Below, piece by piece: positions 51,526 through 59,269 of a stretch of 64,000 bases of DNA. The translations under genes and the position numbers were made by a program. Origin of the DNA: Mycolicibacterium vaccae NBRC 14118 = CIP 105934 (lineage in GTDB: Bacteria; Actinomycetota; Actinomycetes; Mycobacteriales; Mycobacteriaceae); the NCBI RefSeq assembly GCF_001552715.1, contig NZ_BCRS01000001.1, forward strand, positions 62,001 through 126,000, given 5' to 3'. The stretch's first letter is position 1. The number at the start of each line of letters is the position of its first letter. Under the pieces are notes generated by a model. It did no database searches. It saw only the letters and a program-made list of their open reading frames with translations, and was not told the DNA's origin.

Positions 51526-52988
51526 GTAACGGAGTTGCCCGGCATAAGACCGCAATGAGTCGGGCGACTCTCTCCCGACCCGTAGCCACCGCCATTCGCG
51601 ACGCCATAGTCACTGAAGCGACATCAGTCTTCGACTACGGCTGTGGCCGCGGCGATGATCTCCGCAATCTGAAGGCATTGGGCTACACCGTCGATGGGTG
51701 GGATCCAACCCACCGAGCATCAACCTCTTTGAAGGCCGCGGACGTGGTCAATCTTGGTTATGTCGTCAACGTCATTGAGGATCCGCGCGAGCGTACGGAG
51801 ACACTGCGAAGCGCATGGAAGCTGACGGAGAAAGTGCTCGTTGTTTCGTCCCGACTAACGTGGGATGCGCGAAGTCTCGCGGGGCGACCGCTGGGCGATG
51901 GACTGATCACAAAGACAGGTACATTCCAAAAGCTCTATGATCAAGCCGAACTCGGCCGTTGGATCGAAGGAACCTTGGGCATGGAGGCGCATGCCGCGGC
52001 GCCAGGGGTGTTTTACGTCTTTCGCGAGGCTGCCGATGCCCAAGCTTTCCTAGCCAACCGCGTCCATACGTATCGTCCTCGCCTGCGTATCGATGCGCAC
52101 GACCTCTACGAGGCGCACCAAGCAGTCCTGGAACCTCTGCTCTCGTTCATGAAGGCGCATGGCCGAGCCCCACGGGCTGGTGAAGTCAGTCAGCAGTGGG
52201 CATCGGCCATCAAAGACGCAGTCGGCAGTCTTGGGCGTGCCCAGCAGCTCATCCGCAAGGTCACGGACGACGACTACTGGGAGCAGGTGACGATTCATAG
52301 ACGTGCCGAACTCCTGGTCTACATAGCCCTGTCACGGTTCAGTCGCCGCCCGCGCTTCAACCAGTTGGGATTGACCCTGGCGACGGACATCCGCGCTCAC
52401 TTCGGCAGGTACCAGGACGCATGCCTGCAGGCCGACCGAATGCTGCTGGCGTGCGGAGATCCGGCGATTGTGTTGGTGAATGCGCGAAGTTCGAAAGTCG
52501 GTAAGCAAACGCCGAGTGCGCTATACGTGCACAAGAGCGCTCTCGGCGAACTGCCGCCGATACTCCAGGTCTATGAGGGATGCGCGCGAGCCCTATCAGG
52601 CACGGTTGAGCACGCGAACTTGGTGAAACTCTCGGTCACGGAACCACAGGTGTCGTACCTGACGTATCCCGAGTTCGACCGTAAGGCGCATCCGACGCTG
52701 GCGTCTTCGGTGATTGTGAACCTTCGGAAGCTGACGGTGGACTGGCGCGATTATCGACGGTCCCCGAACCCACCGCTGTTGCACCGAAAAGATGAGTTCG
52801 TCGGAATCGATCACCCTCAAAGGAGCCTCTACGAGCGGCTCACCGCTTCCGAACGCCGAGCCGGGCTCTATGGAAACCCAGAGACCATCGGCACGGTTAA
52901 TGGCTGGCGCGCTGTACTCGCGGAAGCGAACGTGGACATCCGAGGACATCGGGTGTACAAACGGATGTCGGCTCCGGTTGAATACTGA
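51522..52988 (+). CDS. Dnd-associated putative methyltransferase
   Basis: A 488-residue protein. Residues about 30-170 are a SAM-dependent methyltransferase fold with motif I VFDYGCGRGDDL (about 38-49) and a later WDP. The remainder (170-488) is a large helical/strand domain not otherwise known. It matches the putative methyltransferase that is repeatedly found encoded with dnd genes; its target is not established. Its ATG overlaps the dndE stop, so it belongs to the dndBCDE operon. Its stop is followed almost at once by transposase debris. Confidence 0.82.
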   Translation: MSNGVARHKTAMSRATLSRPVATAIRDAIVTEATSVFDYGCGRGDDLRNLKALGYTVDGWDPTHRASTSLKAADVVNLGYVVNVIEDPRERTETLRSAWKLTEKVLVVSSRLTWDARSLAGRPLGDGLITKTGTFQKLYDQAELGRWIEGTLGMEAHAAAPGVFYVFREAADAQAFLANRVHTYRPRLRIDAHDLYEAHQAVLEPLLSFMKAHGRAPRAGEVSQQWASAIKDAVGSLGRAQQLIRKVTDDDYWEQVTIHRRAELLVYIALSRFSRRPRFNQLGLTLATDIRAHFGRYQDACLQADRMLLACGDPAIVLVNARSSKVGKQTPSALYVHKSALGELPPILQVYEGCARALSGTVEHANLVKLSVTEPQVSYLTYPEFDRKAHPTLASSVIVNLRKLTVDWRDYRRSPNPPLLHRKDEFVGIDHPQRSLYERLTASERRAGLYGNPETIGTVNGWRAVLAEANVDIRGHRVYKRMSAPVEY

Positions 52989-52999
52989 GCAGCCTGCTC

Positions 53000-53235
53000 C
53001 GGGGTGGGTTCTAGTCAGTCGCAACACTGACGAACTGGATGAGACTAGCAGCGCGGCGAATAGGTCCGCCGGGCAACGGTCTTCGAGGACCATGCGGGCA
53101 CGGGTGTGGAGCTCGTCCTCAACGGCCAACAGGTGCTCCGGCAGGCCGTTGATCAGCGTGACGCCCTTGGGGAATTAGTCGCGCAAGACCATTGGTGTAC
53201 TCGTTGGTGCCGCGTTGCCAGGGTGATCTGGAGTC
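53000..53235 (-). mobile_element. IS30-family transposase fragment
   Basis: On the minus strand, CDSRSPWQRGTNEYTNGL and then, in another frame with an internal TAA, FPKGVTLINGLPEHLLAVEDEL resemble the C-terminal catalytic part of an IS30-type transposase. At least one frameshift and a stop are present. It is joined to the istB fragment at about 53236, so one element inserted into or was fused with the other. Confidence 0.6.
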
Positions 53236-53765
53236 GCAGAAGTAGGTGGGCGCGCCGAGTTTCTTCGGCGAGCATGCGTGAGCATTTGACGAACCGGATG
53301 TCGCCGCTGCGTCGGGCGACCTGGTGTCCGAGTGCTTGTTCCACATGGGTTTTGCCTACGCCGACCGGGCCGTAGAGGATAACCGATTCGCCGGCGTCGA
53401 GCCAGCGCAGGGCGGCCAGGTCCCGCAGCATCGCGGCGGGGAGTTTCGGGCTGACGGTGAAGTCGAAGTCGTCGAAGGTGTTGGGTTGCTCGAAGCGGGC
53501 GCGGCGTACGCGCCGGGCCAGGGCCGCGGTTTCGCGGCGGCCGATCTCGTCTTCGCAGAGCACTTGCAGGAACTCGAGGTGGCCGAGTATACCGTCGCGG
53601 GTCTTCATTGCAGCCCGCAGGCTGGGATCGTGAATGGTCATCACAGGCTCCTTCGTTCGAATGTGGTGGCAGCAGAACGTGAGCGGTGTGTCTCCCGGCG
53701 CGGTTCTAGGCGGTGCGTTCGGTGTCGAACGCCTCCGGGCCGCGCAGCACATGCGGCCATCGACG
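53236..53765 (-). mobile_element. IS21-family remnant: istB 5' part and istA 3' end
   Basis: The ATG at 53641 opens an IstB-type ATPase (MTIHDPSLRAAMKTRDGI, LFAEDE-type region, then LYGPVGVGKTH Walker A), cut after about 135 residues at 53236 and joined to IS30 sequence. Upstream, on the same strand, a fragment ending RGPEAFDTERTA (stop at 53706) matches the end of IstA. No complete transposase is left, so it is immobile. The bases up to 53972 hold no other gene. Confidence 0.65.
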
Positions 53766-53972
53766 GTCGTGTCGACTGGGAGCCCATCGCCCTAACCACG
53801 TTCGGAAGATCGTTGACATTGAGGTAAAGCACTTTTCGAGTTTCCATGGCAGCGAATAGCTACTCACTATTTGGCTTAAGGACGCAGCTCCTTGTCACCC
53901 AGCAGACATCTGGCGGCTAAGCCGCTAGACAAGAAGCCGCCCGAGGACTCCACTAGTAGGCTGATGATCGCG

Positions 53973-54920
53973 TCAAGTGCTGCGCCGCGCCCTACTTGTA
54001 ACAAGAGTCGGCGCGACCAGCCGCACGTCCCTCAAGGGGTCGTGCTCCCTACAAACGACAATCAGGTTGGCCGGATTCGGGGTGCCTTGAGCATTGCGCG
54101 GGGCGACCGTTAGTTCATGGGTTGTCGTTCGCGCCGAGCAACCGCTCACGTTTTCACACCTTCCCCGCATGGCGAGAAAGCGCACAACCCAAAACGGCTG
54201 TGGGACGCTGACAATTCCAAGCGTAGGGTGTCGAAGGCTGGAGGTAGCGGCTTCGGCGTCATAGATGAGGGTGCGGTTCGATTTTGCTCGATTACACCAC
54301 CCGCAGGATAGGCGCAAGTTGTGCATCTCGCTCCTTCCGCCGGCAGAGTGAGGAACTACATGCTCCACCTCGATCCGGAGATCGTTTAGTGCTGCTCCGC
54401 GCGGCCTATAGAAATCAACGAACGGCGGCGTTCTTTCGGCGGTCACACTATTTTCTTGGAGAAAGCGGGCCCTCGCCCACTCACTGAACGCGGCCCCGCA
54501 AACCCAACAACGGGGGTAAAGATCCCACAAAAGCAGCCGAGTCTCACGATCGGTATTCACGCGTTGTCTGATGAGGCGCCCACGAATTTCGCGCCAGAGC
54601 AGCTTTGCTAAGCCACGCGCGAGTTCCGCGCGTTCGTCTGCCGGAATTTGGCCTGCATCTGCAAGGAGCGCATCGCTCACGCTCTTGTACAGGTGCGGGT
54701 ATAGCTTCCTTCCGTCCAGATAAGGTAAGGGATCGGCAAGCCCTTCGAGGAACCACCTTGCCCAGAGGTAGTTCGCGTCGCCCTGCAGGAGCCAGCCGCT
54801 GGTGCCGCCCAGACCCTGCGGTGCAACTTTGGTTGCGAGATCGCGAACCATTGTTTCGTCCCAGGTAGCGTCCTCCGATTCCACCAGGTGGCGGGCAAAA
54901 TTTAGAGTCGCGAGATTCAC
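53973..54920 (-). CDS. HNH endonuclease
   Basis: A 315-residue protein with a CWVCG and HNH nuclease core: EVEHVVPHSAGGRSEMHNLRLSCGWCNRAKSN (about residues 185-215), which has the catalytic EVEH...N...CxxCN pattern. The N-terminal ~140 residues are helical. A C-terminal region has more Cys/His (RCENVSGC.. and CREHDPL), perhaps a second zinc site. GTG is the start. It follows the DGQHR gene by six bases on the same strand, so the two act as a unit, either for defence or for mobility. Confidence 0.8.
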   Translation of the reverse strand: MNLATLNFARHLVESEDATWDETMVRDLATKVAPQGLGGTSGWLLQGDANYLWARWFLEGLADPLPYLDGRKLYPHLYKSVSDALLADAGQIPADERAELARGLAKLLWREIRGRLIRQRVNTDRETRLLLWDLYPRCWVCGAAFSEWARARFLQENSVTAERTPPFVDFYRPRGAALNDLRIEVEHVVPHSAGGRSEMHNLRLSCGWCNRAKSNRTLIYDAEAATSSLRHPTLGIVSVPQPFWVVRFLAMRGRCENVSGCSARTTTHELTVAPRNAQGTPNPANLIVVCREHDPLRDVRLVAPTLVTSRARRST

Positions 54921-54926
54921 GAAGAC

Positions 54927-56657
54927 TTAAGAACCCTTCTGATGGCGTAAGGTTCGAATATCTGGCAACTGCTGAGGATCCTTACGGTACTGCACCCAAA
55001 GATAAGCCCATTGGGCCCGCGTACCCGGCGCATCCTTTTTGATTCCGCTCAGCTTCCAATCGCGTGAAAAGTAGCTCGTCTTGACTTCCTCGAGCCACTC
55101 ATTTACGTACTTCCTGACGTCATCTGGATCCTCAATTGTGCGACGCGTATCGGTAATAAATTGGAAGAAGTCAGCCGCCAGAATAGTTAGGCTAATCTTG
55201 TTAAAGATATTGGAAGTCCGTGGTGACCCCCAGTAATTTCCAGCGTCTTTGTCATCCGTTGTTGCGAGGCGATCCCGAACAGCTTCCCAAAACACGATGA
55301 ATACGTCACGCCATGGACCATCCTGACGACTCCAATATTCAAACTTGGACTGTTCGGCCGGAGCCTCTGAAACAATGCCGGAACCGTCGAGAAAGTTTCG
55401 CCGCCATTTATCTGCGTAGTCGACTTTCTCTCCGAAGAGGCGCCCGCCCCGCAACTCGCGAAAAATCTGCACAAGCGAGCCCAGGACATTCCACTGAAGG
55501 AGATCTGGACGTCCTTCGTTTGTTAGACCCTTCTCGACGAGATCCTTGAATGGGCTGTCGGGGTGGCGGGTGAGGTATGCGATCGTCTGGGAATCCTCTA
55601 GCGGGATTCCGGCTGCTTCCAGGCGTTCGGATACGCCTTTCAATTCATCGGCGGATAAGCTGGTCGCCACGATCGTGCCGAGCAGCGCACGTCCGATGGG
55701 CGTCGCCTTCTGGTTAACCACGACGAACTGGAATACGTGCTCCGCAGGAGCGGACTCCATTAACATCGAGACGGGAAGTAGTCGAGCCACTCGTTGCCTC
55801 AACTCTTGAACGACTTCATCCGCGTTGCGCCCCGAATCAATCGCTGCTTCTATCTCTGGCTGGAACGCTTCTGAATTCACCGCTTGATCCGCTGCTAGGA
55901 TCGCTCCACGCAGCCTGTGCTGTCCGTCAACGACAACTACTGGCTGGAGGTAGGAAATCATTGCCTCTTTTGAGAAGCCCAGGAAGCTCTCGCCTTCATA
56001 GGTAGGTAAAGATTCGTCTAGCAACTGCACGCGAGCGGCGACCTCTTCCCAGAAATCAGCGATATGGGTTTCGCCAGAGAAGAGCACAGAGGTGGCAGCA
56101 GGTTGCGCGGTTTCCTCCGCGTCGATTTCGTCGCTCACGGTCGGCGCCAGGGAGTCGTCTGGCTCGGCGTCTGGCGCTTCTACGCCGATGTTGGGGTGCT
56201 CGGAATTGGCGCGTTCCTTCAGTCGAGCGAGTTTGCCCGCGGTGACCTTCATCCCCACTAGATCCGGCAAGCGTTGCTCGAGGGAAATTCGTACCCGACG
56301 CAGAAGCTCGACGATAGGTAGTGCGTTAAGATCCTCCCATTCGATAGTTACCGTTCCGACCGCCGAGTCTGCTTCGTTATCGCTGGTCTCAAAAACCACT
56401 CGCGAGCTGTTACGACTGGCGCAGAGCAGCGGGTTCTGTATAACGTTCTTGGGATTACCAAAAAACGCAGCAAGTTCGTCGAGCCGTTTGGGACTCTCTT
56501 CGCGTTGGAAACCGATCGCCTCTGTATTCGCCCCCAGGCGTTCCCTTTGAGGCACGCCAGACCACTGATCTATATCGGTGGCAGGGGCCGAAAACAGCAC
56601 GAGATCTCCAGAGTCTGCGGTTTGCCGAAGCCGAATAGCCGGATACGTTCGCTTCAT
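54927..56657 (-). CDS. DGQHR-domain protein, DndB-like
   Basis: A 576-residue protein with VVVDGQHRLRGA (about residue 245-256) and RLLPVSMLMESAPAEHVFQFVVVNQKATPI, the DGQHR-family core. It is much longer than DndB (381) and has an acidic insert near 170-185. The C-terminal ~250 residues (DWKLSGIKKDAPGTRAQWAYLW) are unassigned. ATG 56657 (MKRTYPAIRLR) is chosen, with AGGAAG upstream; the longer frame begins in transposase debris. Its partner is the HNH nuclease. It may sense or regulate, as DndB does, or guard the nuclease. Confidence 0.8.
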   Translation of the reverse strand: MKRTYPAIRLRQTADSGDLVLFSAPATDIDQWSGVPQRERLGANTEAIGFQREESPKRLDELAAFFGNPKNVIQNPLLCASRNSSRVVFETSDNEADSAVGTVTIEWEDLNALPIVELLRRVRISLEQRLPDLVGMKVTAGKLARLKERANSEHPNIGVEAPDAEPDDSLAPTVSDEIDAEETAQPAATSVLFSGETHIADFWEEVAARVQLLDESLPTYEGESFLGFSKEAMISYLQPVVVVDGQHRLRGAILAADQAVNSEAFQPEIEAAIDSGRNADEVVQELRQRVARLLPVSMLMESAPAEHVFQFVVVNQKATPIGRALLGTIVATSLSADELKGVSERLEAAGIPLEDSQTIAYLTRHPDSPFKDLVEKGLTNEGRPDLLQWNVLGSLVQIFRELRGGRLFGEKVDYADKWRRNFLDGSGIVSEAPAEQSKFEYWSRQDGPWRDVFIVFWEAVRDRLATTDDKDAGNYWGSPRTSNIFNKISLTILAADFFQFITDTRRTIEDPDDVRKYVNEWLEEVKTSYFSRDWKLSGIKKDAPGTRAQWAYLWVQYRKDPQQLPDIRTLRHQKGS

Positions 56658-56779
56658 CACGTAGCTTCCTAACCTTTCCAAGCAGGGACTGCCGACGAGT
56701 TTTTGCGCCCTGCCGATACTAGATGCGAGTCTGCTCCCGCCGTTTAATCCAAGTACGACACGGGCGTACACGCTAGACC

Positions 56780-57323
56780 GCGCAACTGTGCTAGGCGCAC
56801 AAACGGATCAAACTCCTCGAGCAAGAAGCCGAACTAGTGCGCCAACGCGTTCCGGCTAACTGCCCCGAGACACCAAACCAAAATGATCTACCCGCTGGTC
56901 CTCGATCTTGCTGACCCGGGTCTAGCCGACATCGCCGAGCATCCACCCCGTCGCGATGGCCGGGTACTCAACCAACGTCAACAAGTCGCGACCGCGGCCT
57001 GAAAATTCACCCCTCGCGAGTCAACAAGACTCTGGTCAGCCCCAGAGCGCCATTTCCGCATGGTCGTGCAACTCCCTGCCCGCATGGAGATCCCGCGGTG
57101 TGCAACAGGTCCGCCCACGGGTCCATGCACTGCTCGACGGTCAATCGGAGGTCATGCCGTGCGCTGAGCGTCGGCACACCGCACTCGCGCGTGGTCGACC
57201 TGGTGCGCATCGACTATCCGTCCCTCAACTGGGACGGCGCCGCCGACTACGTTGTCGCCGCCAACATGGCGTACGGCCCCAAGTTCCAGTAAGACACACG
57301 CCACCCGCGTCCGAGAGGGACTG
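56780..57323. mobile_element. Intergenic region with IS3-type remnants
   Basis: Plus-strand frames give HKRIKLLEQEAELVRQ and then MIYPLVLDLADPGL, resembling the end of orfA and the start of orfB of an IS3-family element, broken within about 180 bp. From about 57000 to 57323 nothing is recognised; a short open frame (57098-57292) ends DYVVAANMAYGPKFQ but has no supporting features. This debris marks the right edge of the island. Confidence 0.4.
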
Positions 57324-57572
57324 CTATCTACCGGAACGGATGACGAAGGCGTCGATGTTCTCGTCATAGCCGACCGTGTCGTCCACCACCAACTCCCCCA
57401 TCAGACGGCCATCCTTCGCCACCGCGATGAAGGTGGATTCCTCCTTGTCGTACCGCACCGAACCTTGCACGAACATCGCGGCGACCTGCTGACCGTCGGC
57501 TCCGAGCACGACAAGCTTCAAGCCTCCGGCGTTCTTGAGGTACTCCGCCGCTTCCCCACGTGTCGCGATCAT
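57324..57572 (-). CDS. Small protein of unknown function
   Basis: An 82-residue protein of beta-strand character (GGLKLVVLGADGQQVAAMFVQG, STFIAVAKDGRLMGELVVDD). GGAGGTCCCGACG precedes the ATG at 57572, so expression is plausible; the longer frame is not supported. No family recognised, no signal peptide. It lies just outside the transposon debris and belongs to the core-like flank. Confidence 0.55.
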   Translation of the reverse strand: MIATRGEAAEYLKNAGGLKLVVLGADGQQVAAMFVQGSVRYDKEESTFIAVAKDGRLMGELVVDDTVGYDENIDAFVIRSGR

Positions 57573-57677
57573 CGTCGGGACCTCCTTCCTGGCAGCCAAA
57601 TCTGACTGCGACTACCAGAGGGAGTACCCAACGAGCGGCGATAGACGTGGCGACCGTGCTGGACACGTGGCCGCGCA

Positions 57678-59180
57678 CTACAGACCCAGATCGGCGTCCA
57701 GATTTGCATTCTCACGGCGAGCGTCAGGCAGGAAGCCGAAGATCATCCAGTCGTGGATCTGCCCGTTGCGCAGCCGGAAGGTGACATCGGCGCCCGCGGC
57801 CACAGCCTTCTGCTGTAGGACCAGGACATCCGGCGTGCGTAGATCCAGCGAGCCCGCGTACACCGTCGTCGGCGGCAGACCCTCCAGCGATCCGTAGATC
57901 GGGCTGGCCAGCGGGTGCCGCGTCCCCGTCGGATCGCCCTCAGTCTCCAGGCCTTTCGCCCACCACTGCCCATTGCGCTTGCTGCTGGCCGGGCTCAGCA
58001 GTGGATCGTCGACCAGCGCGATATTCGGATTACTCGCGCTCGCATCGAGCGCCGGCGACAGCAGCACCAGCCGCCCGGGCAGCGTCTCCGCCAGGCACTC
58101 CGGGTCCCCTCCGCAGCGGGCGACCAGCATCTGGCTGGCAGCCAGCCCGATCGACCCACCCGCCGAATCGCCGAGCACCGACACGTTGTCCCGACCGTGT
58201 CGCGCGACCTGCTCGGCGATGAAGTCGGCCATCACCGGCACCACGGTCTTCGCCGTCCCGCCAGTACCCTCGGCGTTGGCCAGCCGGTAGAGCGGCACCA
58301 CAACGGTCGCACCGGTCCTGCGCGCCAGACTCGCGTAGGTCGACCAGTGGAACAGGCTCGCCGTCGAGATGAACGAGCCGCCGTGCACGCCGACCACGAC
58401 CTTGCCCGACGGCCGGCGCGGCGCCAGCGTCCACGTCTTCCATCCCTCGTAGTCCTCGCTCGTCACCGTCAGACGGGCCCGGACGAAGAACGGCGGGATG
58501 CCGTCGGTGAAGAACGGAATCCTGGCAGTGGTGCCGTTGAGCTCGATGCCGAACAGCTGCAGCACCGGCTTGACCAGCCGCAGGACGACGGTGACGACGG
58601 ACGCGACGAACGATGGCCGGCCGGTGAAGCCGACGTCCTCCGCTGCCGGCGCCGGCGGGTCGGCGAGCACGACGGTGTCGGCATCTGGCGGCGGCTCTGC
58701 GTCGACCTCGGCGGTTCGCGCACTACCGGCCAGGACGACCGAGCCGACGACGTCGACCAGATCCTCCTCGGGCTGTTCCCGCGGAGCCTCGGTGTGGTCC
58801 GGAGCCTCGACGATCACCGACGTCGAGGGTGCCTTGTCGTCCGGCTCGACGTCCGGCGGATCGCTGTCGTCTTCAGGCTCGACTACCGGCTCGTCCTCAG
58901 GTACTTCTTCATCGTCGGATACTTCATCGTCGTCAGACACTTCTACGTCGTCGGGCGGGGTCACCGAATCCTCCTCGCCCTCAACACTTTCCTCGTCCTT
59001 CTCCGACGATGGCGACTCGGCGGAGACGCTGTCCTCACTTGGTCTCTGTTCGGCGGACATGGTGGTCTCTGACCCAGTGTCGGTGTCCGCGGCCGCGGTC
59101 GGCGCGAAGGCCAACACCACGCCCGTCGACGCGGCCGCAACGAACGTGGCGCCGAGCGCCCCGGCAAGATGTTTGCTCAC
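57678..59180 (-). CDS. Exported alpha/beta hydrolase (HSL-type) with acidic linker
   Basis: A 500-residue secreted hydrolase starting at GTG, with AGGGGG about ten bases upstream. An N-terminal signal sequence (LAGALGATFVAAASTGVVLAFAPTAAADT) is followed by a strongly acidic Glu/Asp/Ser/Pro linker (residues about 35-130). The catalytic domain is HSL-type: VVGVHGGSF (oxyanion hole), the nucleophile in GDSAGG, and His in QIHDWMIF. Likely an extracellular or cell-envelope lipid esterase. The next upstream gene encodes another exported hydrolase with a similar acidic linker. Confidence 0.82.
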   Translation of the reverse strand: MSKHLAGALGATFVAAASTGVVLAFAPTAAADTDTGSETTMSAEQRPSEDSVSAESPSSEKDEESVEGEEDSVTPPDDVEVSDDDEVSDDEEVPEDEPVVEPEDDSDPPDVEPDDKAPSTSVIVEAPDHTEAPREQPEEDLVDVVGSVVLAGSARTAEVDAEPPPDADTVVLADPPAPAAEDVGFTGRPSFVASVVTVVLRLVKPVLQLFGIELNGTTARIPFFTDGIPPFFVRARLTVTSEDYEGWKTWTLAPRRPSGKVVVGVHGGSFISTASLFHWSTYASLARRTGATVVVPLYRLANAEGTGGTAKTVVPVMADFIAEQVARHGRDNVSVLGDSAGGSIGLAASQMLVARCGGDPECLAETLPGRLVLLSPALDASASNPNIALVDDPLLSPASSKRNGQWWAKGLETEGDPTGTRHPLASPIYGSLEGLPPTTVYAGSLDLRTPDVLVLQQKAVAAGADVTFRLRNGQIHDWMIFGFLPDARRENANLDADLGL

Positions 59181-59269
59181 TGAAATACCCCCTGGCTCTT
59201 GGGTTCCAGTTAAGCGGCGACGTTGCTCGGGCGCGGAGGAATATCCAAGATTCGACGCAGGAGCGCCAC

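Noticed and set aside
57098-57292. Short frame ending DYVVAANMAYGPKFQ
   Set aside because: Only the end reads like protein; no ribosome site and it lies in transposon debris, so it is described only as part of that region.
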